Assembly: GCF_004801375.1 (NCBI RefSeq) | Contig: NZ_SSNZ01000001.1 | Coordinates: forward strand, 124,001 to 188,000 | DNA: 64,000 bases | Source: Flavobacterium supellecticarium | GTDB lineage: Bacteria > Bacteroidota > Bacteroidia > Flavobacteriales > Flavobacteriaceae | Direction of reading: 5' to 3' | Part shown: positions 52,001 to 58,385 of the stretch, in pieces | Layout of the letters: each line of letters starts with the position of its first letter | How positions within the stretch are numbered: position 1 is the stretch's first letter | Made by a program: the position numbers and the translations under genes | The notes under the pieces: model-generated | What the model was told of the DNA's origin: nothing | The model's database searches: none | Seen by the model: the letters and a program-made list of their open reading frames with translations, nothing else

Positions 52001-53439
52001 TCAATTTTCTCATACAGGAATTTTATAACTACATCCCATCCCTTATTATTTGGAGATTGATTAAAGTCTTTTCCACTGATTTTGAGCAGATGGATGATTT
52101 TTTTAAGTAACCTTAAATTGTCGTCCAATAATTCCTCTCTATGCTCAGTGAAAAACTTTCCGCACAGATTAGATTTAATAACTGCTATCAATACTTCATC
52201 TTTCCAATGATTTTCTATTGAATTATTGTTGATGGTTTCAACGACGAAATTATAAATCCAACTCTCAGACTCTTCTATTTTAGATTCTACCCACAATCGA
52301 AAGCCTCTTCTAATCGCGGGTTCGTTAGACAATGCTTTATAAAAATTGTCATTCTTAGGATTGTCAACCTTTAACGAATTAATGTATTTAATTAAACCCC
52401 AATCCTCAAAAATATCATGAGATGGGGCAAATAGATCATTTTCCTCGAAAAGAATGTTGTCTGCCTTTAGCGCATAAACAATTTCAGAATCAAATTCATT
52501 TGCTGAAGTTAGAAGTGTCAGGTTTTTAGCTCTTTTTACAGCTAGATTAATGAACGTGTTTTGTCTTTTTTGCTCTAATAAACCATTAGTTCCGCCAACG
52601 ATGTTTTTCCACAGTTTATTTTTAAATGTAACGATGTCAATCTCAGATAAATCATTGTGAGGTATGGAGATAAGTTTTTGCGATAGTGCTAAATACTTAG
52701 GAATTCTAATAATTTCCAGCAAGTTCACATTGTGGACAATACTATTTAGTTCTGGAATATTCTCGACAAAGTAACTTAATTCCTCGTCTGTGAGTTGAGG
52801 TACATTTACAACGGTTGAATTATTCTGCAATAATTGTTTATCAAAATAATTAAATTTTAGAATCTCTAAAGCATAACTTCTACAAGAAATAATCAATTTT
52901 ATATTCTTGTTTTCTCTAAGAATTGCTATTAATTCTCTAAAAGCTTCTGCATCGCCTTCTAACAATTTTTCAAAACTGTCTATATAAATTAGCTGATTTG
53001 AAAATTCTTTAAACTCGCTGAATATTTCTTGAATGCTTAAATCAACACTAATTTCATGTAAAGTATTAATCAACGAACTTTTTAAAAATTGGTCAGCAGC
53101 AAAAGAAATTACACAAGTATCATCAAGAGATTCTAAAATTTGTTTAGCATAAGCAGATTTCCCAGAGCCAGCTTCTCCGTCAATAAAAATAAACTGATTT
53201 TCGTTTATCAAATCTGTAACAGAAAGGTTTATTAAATTTCTTTTAAGTTGTATTCCAGATATATCAGATTGAATTTTGTTTAAAACGTTTTTAGTTTGCT
53301 CGATTATGCCCCTTAGTCTTGCTTCCTTATTTTCAAGATTAATAATTATCTTTTGGATAAAATTATTATCGCCATTTATAAAGTCACCTCCTTCAGTATT
53401 AATCGTTGAACTACTGATTATATTTTTACCTGCCTCCAC
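49081..53439 (-). CDS. Large STAND-like P-loop NTPase with N-terminal amyloid-type motif
   Basis: 1452 aa. Residues 13-28 are a Gly/Asn-rich segment (INTEGGDFINGDNNFI), followed by a short coiled coil (about 35-62) and an AAA+/NACHT-like NTPase: Walker A GEAGSGKS (88-95), Walker B LIYIDSFE with D154, and sensor-1-like LIISCRSY (about 182-189). The remaining ~1,000 residues are helical, rich in Trp, Tyr and acidic residues, and match no family I know; they may be the sensor. This is the general plan of bacterial NLR-like defence ATPases. The gene follows the 132-aa protein by 3 bp, and the two proteins share the N-terminal/C-terminal motif. AT-rich codon use differs from the flanking core genes. 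Confidence 0.75.
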   Translation of the reverse strand: MEAGKNIISSSTINTEGGDFINGDNNFIQKIIINLENKEARLRGIIEQTKNVLNKIQSDISGIQLKRNLINLSVTDLINENQFIFIDGEAGSGKSAYAKQILESLDDTCVISFAADQFLKSSLINTLHEISVDLSIQEIFSEFKEFSNQLIYIDSFEKLLEGDAEAFRELIAILRENKNIKLIISCRSYALEILKFNYFDKQLLQNNSTVVNVPQLTDEELSYFVENIPELNSIVHNVNLLEIIRIPKYLALSQKLISIPHNDLSEIDIVTFKNKLWKNIVGGTNGLLEQKRQNTFINLAVKRAKNLTLLTSANEFDSEIVYALKADNILFEENDLFAPSHDIFEDWGLIKYINSLKVDNPKNDNFYKALSNEPAIRRGFRLWVESKIEESESWIYNFVVETINNNSIENHWKDEVLIAVIKSNLCGKFFTEHREELLDDNLRLLKKIIHLLKISGKDFNQSPNNKGWDVVIKFLYEKIEVLTEIYTQILRFLYDWENILYYGKITTPDTPQYVGKIVYKILESFDEGVDWMNAGESNSLTEKGIKLLYQLAEYIPDEIKILLDNLFVKDEEENYKIRDKKRTQIKYALSHFHSGTLPRFFPEELIALANLKWKYKKVKSKSRFGFEHSSYGIDHHFGLRDKHDLSYFPQSAYQTFVFKLLKFHPWKALGFIIEFTNYCTEHYVKSDFLKDDGFARTSDDISTVDILYNKTNYSIYGSAYLWLINRGGQITVPNLLQSVVVALERYLYELGKIESEKIDEIIQSFFDQIYTKSNSVVLISVLASIAQAYPKKAGNKFLPLLTDKHFFEWESQRWIGEYSAGSLLGLPNASWEADLCDDERKEALKWEHRQKYHKGLNGFLIQYQLFYGNLNGELFEMFDHLENKHSKEDVYFLKLLSEIDGRKQKVEEVEHDGKRVIQIAPNYSLDNALESEMKKNEEQGKFRDEYSRYSLWVSQTFLKKSEENKTYEYWKECLEYSKNVDTSKLTLIDSFPIGTLATLGLDLFSEKLNNEEFEFCVHTILEIAQKLYERKKRERYDFENLDFSLSIYDNDSVYGSLPKLLLFKNRLSDDQIDKIRGLLFLFVRDFHTDLDIHLKHLYYSFKKYVWNADYQFAYNSFIGLLLYAEFNKKHPHHFQYSEQQLDEIQTEEKKILDFIENNFDEYEFSDLSYSKYSYWDLDKATHIFPIYEEYNFSYSYLKAVFNAHMESYSLEEDGYRSTNYYKIGLTIRETIIDFLFEIPFNKNTNSFFEFIIDTGANYDSSKRKSHYAIEYIENIVEWMYYKIDSNHGVEAMLNNFWNFWNTLYDKINSGLYLFSKEFLFYGNYWKSEAEDWFVLQHDNQADIYLKKICKLDYINIKALMQLLSGIGFQSLNPQAIKILTKHLKSDTKQLLSVNYYYGEKLIMRCFKNKLKEIKEDDSLLEEFLWFLNLMINLGSSKAYYIRENLILYKRSK

Positions 53440-53442
53440 TAA

Positions 53443-53841
53443 TTAAGATATTTGATTGCTGTCCCCGTTTATAAAGTTTCCTCCTCCAGTATTTACATTA
53501 CCAGTTATCACATTCTTACTATTGGTAATTGAATTTTGAATGTGTGGGAACTTTTCTGCAATTTCGTCGATGTAACTTTTGACTTCTGGATTATCTTCAA
53601 TAGAATTTTCAATCAAAGCTTTTATTGCATTTTGTTTTTCATCGTTATCAGGATTCTCAATTAATTCTTTCAAGGCATTTTTAGGTTTATCATCCTTAAA
53701 GAATAATGATTTTATCCAGCTTATACTTCCCTCGGTCAATTTCTCACTACTTGTATCGACTACTTTTTCTATTCCTTTCTTGCCCAATTCTTTTAAAAAA
53801 GGATATAGTATTGCTAATGTTGTTGCTGTCAGTAAAGGCAT
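53443..53841 (-). CDS. Putative membrane-active effector with C-terminal amyloid-type motif
   Basis: 132 aa. The N-terminal ~45 residues form one hydrophobic/amphipathic helix region (TTLAILYPFLKELGKKGIEK), as in small pore-forming or membrane-perturbing effector domains; the middle is a charged helical stretch (ELIENPDNDEKQNAIKALIE); residues 115-132 are NVNTGGGNFINGDSNQIS. That tail aligns with residues 13-28 of the downstream NTPase, 11 of 16 identical (NT-GG-FINGD-N-I). A motif at the C-terminus of an effector and the N-terminus of an adjacent NTPase is the layout of bacterial amyloid signalling pairs. First gene of a two-gene operon. Pore formation is inference. Confidence 0.65.
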   Translation of the reverse strand: MPLLTATTLAILYPFLKELGKKGIEKVVDTSSEKLTEGSISWIKSLFFKDDKPKNALKELIENPDNDEKQNAIKALIENSIEDNPEVKSYIDEIAEKFPHIQNSITNSKNVITGNVNTGGGNFINGDSNQIS

Positions 53842-53919
53842 ATTTTTTTGGTTTAATTGGTTAATAATATGTTAATTGCAATCATTATGCCTAAAAAAGG
53901 CGAGTGTCAAAATGGCATA

Positions 53920-54531
53920 TTACTCAAAATAATTTCGTTGTTTCAAGTATGATAGTAGCAGTTCTAATTTTTTAAAAGCGATCCCAGACTTTTGATCTAC
54001 AATAGGGTAAATCTCTTTTGTTCGATTAACATTAAATTCGGTTTTTTTGTCTGGAGAATAAGAACTTTCGTTATCTGAATATAATATTTTCGTTGCTTGC
54101 TCTTCAAATTCTTTTATTGCATTTCTCAGATCTTGAATAAGTATGTTTAATTTTTCGTCGCTTGTTTTATATTTTATTAATTGAGTTTTTTCACAAAATT
54201 TAATTGTCTTATGAATAGCTTCTTTTTCATATCCATACCAACAACTCTGTTCGCATATTTTATCCTGAAACATATTTATATCAAGGATATCAAGTAGCTT
54301 GCGAATAATTTTTTTATCACTTTCTTTTGGAGTTATTCGCAATATTTTATTTTCATTTTTCAATAGATGGTATTCATAAATAAGAATTGCTACTATAATT
54401 ATTAAAGTACCAATAACTGTGAAATTCCAATTTTTTAATAGAACTGGAAAATCAAATAAAGAGGTTAATAGGTTGATTATGATTGGTAATATTATAAGTC
54501 CGATATACCACTTTTGTAAAATTTTTGTCAT
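53920..54531 (-). CDS. Two-TM protein of the defence island
   Basis: 203 aa with two N-terminal transmembrane helices (WYIGLIILPIIINLLTSLFD and FTVIGTLIIIVAILIYEYHL) and a charged cytoplasmic tail with Cys-rich DKICEQSCWYGYE near residue 95. No family recognised. It lies upstream of the effector/NTPase pair on the same strand (78-bp gap) and shares its AT-rich codon use, so it may be a third component or an independent membrane effector. Confidence 0.5.
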   Translation of the reverse strand: MTKILQKWYIGLIILPIIINLLTSLFDFPVLLKNWNFTVIGTLIIIVAILIYEYHLLKNENKILRITPKESDKKIIRKLLDILDINMFQDKICEQSCWYGYEKEAIHKTIKFCEKTQLIKYKTSDEKLNILIQDLRNAIKEFEEQATKILYSDNESSYSPDKKTEFNVNRTKEIYPIVDQKSGIAFKKLELLLSYLKQRNYFE

Positions 54532-54584
54532 CCGCTTGATTTTATTTAATTAATTTTTTCACTTTCTGCACTGTCCTGCTACTC

Positions 54585-54872
54585 TTATCCGTTAGTTTCA
54601 TTATCTTCCAGTCCAAAGCCTTTGGAAGTAGCCTTTTGTAACATTTTAATCGCCAGATCTTCCTCGTGGTTTAGATTGGCCGACAAAGCAGCATAGTAGT
54701 ACACAAAATAGTTGCTGATATCTTCCATTGCAATCGCCTTTTGATAGGTTTCGGAAGCCATTTTGTAGTTTTTGGCTGTATAGGCATATTGCGCCTGTCC
54801 GATTAACTCGTTAAGATCCTGCGAAAAAGAAAGAAAAGGGAGTAATAGGAATAGATATTTTAAAAACTTCAT
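54585..54872 (-). pseudogene. Truncated second copy of the esterase N-terminus
   Basis: 95 codons whose first ~91 match the N-terminus of the esterase at 47510-48619 (signal peptide plus TPR: NELIGQAQYAYTAKNYKMAS). The match breaks after GLEDNE, followed by TNG and a stop. The two copies differ at scattered positions, so this is an old or foreign copy rather than a fresh duplication. The hydrolase domain is absent. It marks the right edge of the NTPase module. Confidence 0.85.
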
Positions 54873-55009
54873 AGGTGTTTTGATATTTTAGGATACTATT
54901 TTAATAATGTGATATTTATATTTAATGCAATAATAATTTAAATAATGCTATTTTTTGTATGTTTAACAAATGAATGGTTGTACAAATCATACAATCGATT
55001 GCATTCAAG

Positions 55010-55026
55010 TACTATAAAAAATAGTA
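55010..55026. promoter_or_regulatory. Possible operator upstream of the HNH gene
   Basis: Palindrome TACTAT-AAAAA-ATAGTA, 25 bp before the HNH start codon in an AT-rich intergenic stretch. No partner regulator identified; weak call. Confidence 0.35.
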
Positions 55027-55050
55027 TTTATAGATTCAATTTTATCCTCC

Positions 55051-55791
55051 ATGAAAAAAAAACGCAGTCCTAAATGGCATAGAGATGAATTAATTTTGAC
55101 GCTGAATCTTTATTTTGATCAAAACTCAGGATCTTTTATGAGTGATAATCCTAAAATAATAGCATTGTCAAAAACTTTAAATAAGTTACCAATCCATCCT
55201 AAAGAAGTAAAAGCCGAGAGCTTTAGAAATCCAAATGGAGTGGCGATGAAGTTAAGTAATTTTACGGCAATAGATCCATCTAAAACAACCAAAGGACTTG
55301 AAAGTTATTCTAAACTTGATGAGAAAACTTTTTTTGAGTTTTGTGATAGATTAGATGAACTTAAAAGAATTTCATCTATAATTGAACATTCACTTGGAGA
55401 AATTGAAATATTAAACGAGTTGAATAAAATTGAAGATGAGGATAGTGATATTATTAATGAAGCATTCGAAGGAGAGATAGTGTATAAATTACATAAATCA
55501 AGAGAACGAAATTCAAAGTTAACCGATTCTAAAAAGAAAGAAGTACTCAAAAAGACAGGCAAGCTAGAATGTGAAATTTGTAGCTTCGATTTTTATAAGA
55601 CTTATGGAGAGGTAGGTAAAGGCTTTATAGAGTGTCATCATATAAAACAACTTTCGACATATCAAGTTTCTCAAAAAACGAAAAGTGAAGATTTAGCTTT
55701 AGTTTGTTCGAATTGCCATAGGATGCTCCATAGAAATAGAAACGATATGTCTATAAAGACACTTAAAAATAAAATAAATCAGGATAAATAA
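55051..55791 (+). CDS. HNH endonuclease, McrA-like (type IV restriction type)
   Basis: 246 aa. The N-terminal half (WHRDELILTLNLYF at about 8-21, RNPNGVAMKLSNFTAIDPSK at about 57-76) is the domain found in front of HNH nucleases of the McrA/modified-DNA-restriction type; the C-terminal half is the HNH core: ECEICSFDF, FIECHHIKQLSTY, LALVCSNCHRMLHRN, with the zinc-ribbon Cys pairs (CEIC, CSNC). Modified-base restriction is the likely role. It sits between the esterase fragment and the ettA leader and was inserted into the second copy of that intergenic region. Confidence 0.8.
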   Translation: MKKKRSPKWHRDELILTLNLYFDQNSGSFMSDNPKIIALSKTLNKLPIHPKEVKAESFRNPNGVAMKLSNFTAIDPSKTTKGLESYSKLDEKTFFEFCDRLDELKRISSIIEHSLGEIEILNELNKIEDEDSDIINEAFEGEIVYKLHKSRERNSKLTDSKKKEVLKKTGKLECEICSFDFYKTYGEVGKGFIECHHIKQLSTYQVSQKTKSEDLALVCSNCHRMLHRNRNDMSIKTLKNKINQDK

Positions 55792-55798
55792 ATACTAA

Positions 55799-55903
55799 AC
55801 CATAAATCTTCCGGTAATTTTTATTCTATCGTATTTCACTTATATTTGCTGTCTGAATAGACACTAAACACATTTTGATATGTCAGACGATAAGAAAGTA
55901 ATA
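55799..55903 (+). repeat. ettA leader, right-hand copy of the island repeat
   Basis: Promoter region and first codons of the intact ettA, matching 48719-48824. It contains TATATTTG (55841-55848) as -7 box. With the esterase fragment at 54585-54872 it reconstructs the right-hand copy of the esterase/ettA junction. Confidence 0.8.
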
Positions 55904-57574
55904 TTTTCGATGTCCCGGGTAAATAAAATCTACTCGAGTACGAACAAACAGGTCTTAAAAGACATTTATCTGAGCTTTTTCTACGGTGCTAAAATTGGTA
56001 TCCTGGGATTAAACGGTTCGGGTAAATCATCCCTATTAAAAATCATTGCCGGAGTAGATAAAAACTACCAGGGTGATGTGGTATTTGCGCCGGGTTATAC
56101 GGTAGGATATCTGGAGCAGGAACCGCAACTGGACGAAACCAAAACCGTTATAGAAATCGTACGTGAAGGTGTGGCCGAAACAGTAGCCATTTTGGACGAA
56201 TTTAACAAGATCAACGATATGTTCGGTTTACCGGAAGTATACGAAGATGCGGACAAAATGCAGAAGTTAATGGACCGTCAGGCCGAACTTCAGGACAAAA
56301 TCGATGCAGTAGGAGCATGGGAATTGGATACCAAACTGGAAATCGCGATGGATGCTTTACGTACACCGGAACCAGATACCCCGATCAAAGTATTGTCCGG
56401 AGGAGAGCGTCGTCGTGTGGCTTTATGTCGTTTGTTATTGCAACAGCCGGATGTATTGTTACTGGATGAGCCTACGAACCACTTGGATGCGGAAAGCGTA
56501 TTGTGGTTGGAGCAACACTTACAACAATATGCCGGAACGGTAATTGCTGTAACCCACGACCGTTATTTCCTGGATAACGTAGCCGGATGGATTTTAGAAC
56601 TGGACCGTGGTGAAGGTATTCCTTGGAAAGGAAACTATTCGTCTTGGTTGGATCAGAAATCAAAACGTATGGAACAAGAGGAAAAAGTAGCTTCCAAACG
56701 TAGAAAAACATTAGAACGCGAGTTAGACTGGGTACGTCAGGGAGCCAAAGGGCGTCAGACCAAACAAAAAGCCCGTTTACAGAACTACGATAAATTATTA
56801 AACGAAGACCAAAAAGAACTGGATGAGAAATTAGAGATTTACATCCCGAATGGTCCGCGTTTGGGAACCAATGTAATCGAAGCGAAAAATGTTTCGAAAG
56901 CTTTTGGTGACAAACTATTATATGAAAACCTAAACTTCACCTTGCCACAAGCGGGAATCGTAGGAATTATTGGTCCGAATGGTGCCGGTAAATCAACGAT
57001 CTTCCGTATGATCATGGGAGAAGAAGCGCCAGATAATGGAGAATTTGTGATTGGAGACACGGCGAAAATCGCTTATGTCGATCAGTCGCACTCAAATATC
57101 GATCCGAATAAATCCATTTGGGAAAACTTCTGCGATGGACAGGAATTGGTCATGATGGGTGGTCGTCAGGTAAACTCCAGAGCATATTTGTCCCGATTTA
57201 ACTTTGGTGGAAGTGATCAAAACAAAAAAGTTGCGACACTTTCCGGAGGAGAGCGAAACCGTTTACATTTGGCGATGACTTTAAAAGAAGAAGGAAACGT
57301 ATTGCTACTGGATGAGCCAACAAATGACTTAGATATCAACACGCTACGTGCGTTGGAAGAAGGTTTGGAAAACTTCGCAGGATGTGCGGTAGTCATTTCC
57401 CACGACCGTTGGTTCTTAGATAGGATTTGTACACATATCCTGGCTTTCGAAGGCGATTCGCAGGTATATTTCTTCGAAGGAAGTTTCTCCGATTACGAAG
57501 AAAACAAAAAGAAACGTCTTGGTGGCGATTTAACCCCAACACGTATCAAATACAAAAAATTGATCCGGGGATAA
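55880..57574 (+). CDS. ettA: Energy-dependent translational throttle protein EttA (ABC-F)
   Basis: 564 aa with two ABC ATPase domains and no transmembrane part, the ABC-F plan. Domain 1: Walker A LGLNGSGKSSLLK, signature LSGGERRRVALCRLL, Walker B LLLDEPTNHLDAE. Domain 2: GPNGAGKSTIFR, LSGGERNRLHLAM, LLLDEPTNDLDIN. The interdomain linker holds the charged P-site tRNA interaction motif region (about 240-310). The length and linker fit EttA, which binds the ribosomal E site and gates elongation by ATP level. The promoter and first codons are duplicated at 48719-48827. Confidence 0.95.
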   Translation: MSDDKKVIFSMSRVNKIYSSTNKQVLKDIYLSFFYGAKIGILGLNGSGKSSLLKIIAGVDKNYQGDVVFAPGYTVGYLEQEPQLDETKTVIEIVREGVAETVAILDEFNKINDMFGLPEVYEDADKMQKLMDRQAELQDKIDAVGAWELDTKLEIAMDALRTPEPDTPIKVLSGGERRRVALCRLLLQQPDVLLLDEPTNHLDAESVLWLEQHLQQYAGTVIAVTHDRYFLDNVAGWILELDRGEGIPWKGNYSSWLDQKSKRMEQEEKVASKRRKTLERELDWVRQGAKGRQTKQKARLQNYDKLLNEDQKELDEKLEIYIPNGPRLGTNVIEAKNVSKAFGDKLLYENLNFTLPQAGIVGIIGPNGAGKSTIFRMIMGEEAPDNGEFVIGDTAKIAYVDQSHSNIDPNKSIWENFCDGQELVMMGGRQVNSRAYLSRFNFGGSDQNKKVATLSGGERNRLHLAMTLKEEGNVLLLDEPTNDLDINTLRALEEGLENFAGCAVVISHDRWFLDRICTHILAFEGDSQVYFFEGSFSDYEENKKKRLGGDLTPTRIKYKKLIRG

Positions 57575-57577
57575 TTG

Positions 57578-57605
57578 AAAGAGGCTTTTTAAGCCTCTTT
57601 TTTTA
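57578..57605 (+). terminator. Terminator of ettA, overlapping the methyltransferase 3' end
   Basis: A 10-bp stem (AAAGAGGCTT / AAGCCTCTTT, loop TTT) followed by T tract, 3 bp after the ettA stop. The minus-strand methyltransferase stop codon lies in the loop, and its last codons form the stem. Confidence 0.85.
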
Positions 57606-58254
57606 TACAAACCGTCACCAGATCGGTACTTTCTAACGGCTGATCGTTTACTGTCATTTTGGTATAGTTGTGCTGATGTTCCTGTATAATTTCAAAACCG
57701 GCTTTTTCCAGTTGATCATTTAAAACTGCTTCCTCGTATAGCGCAAAACCTTCCTGGACAAAATCGACCTGATGTAAGACCCGCTTCGGACGATAACCGA
57801 GATATAATTTTCCGCCGGGTTTTAGTATGCGGAAAAGTACGCTTAGATAGTCTTCCAGCGGCTCCCAAAAATAAACCGTATTTAGCGCTATAATATGATC
57901 AAATTTATTATCGGGATAAGAACAGGCTATAATATCGCCGTATTCCGGAATTATGGATCCTATAGCGACGAACGAGGCATTATTTTGCATGGCTTCCTGA
58001 TGCATTACTTTCGAATAGTCCATTCCGTATAGGGTAATGGCTTTTCCGGACACAAGATAGCCGGGAAAATGCATGCCGTTTCCATAACCGATTTCTAATA
58101 CGGTATCGAGATCGTTAAGAGTTAGTAACGCAAAAAGGTCGGTATACATCTGACGGTTGGAACGGTTCATATCGCGACCAATCGCAATTCCGGCTTCGCC
58201 ATCCGGTTTTCGCAATTGCTTACCGGTTTCAGTAGGAGATAAGGGTGTCGTCAT
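57589..58254 (-). CDS. Class I SAM-dependent methyltransferase
   Basis: 221 aa. SAM motif I is VLEIGYGNGMHFPGYL (about residues 45-60), motif II-like DYSKVMHQEA follows, then FDHIIALNTVYFWEPLEDYL (about 108-127) and LKPGGKLYLGYRP, the classical motif IV region. Resembles UbiE/Methyltransf_11-type enzymes acting on small molecules; substrate unknown. It lies downstream of the P1B ATPase gene, separated by palindrome R5. Confidence 0.88.
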   Translation of the reverse strand: MTTPLSPTETGKQLRKPDGEAGIAIGRDMNRSNRQMYTDLFALLTLNDLDTVLEIGYGNGMHFPGYLVSGKAITLYGMDYSKVMHQEAMQNNASFVAIGSIIPEYGDIIACSYPDNKFDHIIALNTVYFWEPLEDYLSVLFRILKPGGKLYLGYRPKRVLHQVDFVQEGFALYEEAVLNDQLEKAGFEIIQEHQHNYTKMTVNDQPLESTDLVTVCIKKEA

Positions 58255-58342
58255 ATAAATTCATTTAAAATGCGAAGGTATTGATCGGAATTTATACGAT
58301 TGTTGTAGTATTTTGAGAAAGAGTTATAATATTTTGCGATTA

Positions 58343-58375
58343 ACACCTGACAGGTTTCGAAAACCTGTCAGGTGT
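58343..58375. repeat. 33-bp palindromic repeat, copy R5
   Basis: ACACCTGACAGGTTT / AAACCTGTCAGGTGT, 3-nt centre CGA, between two co-directional minus-strand genes. Confidence 0.9.
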
Positions 58376-58385
58376 GCTTTAAAAA

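Noticed and set aside
48825..55798. Integrative element or prophage carrying the NTPase.
   Set aside because: No integrase, transposase, phage structural gene, tRNA target or short direct att-like repeats; the flanks are long diverged copies of core genes instead.
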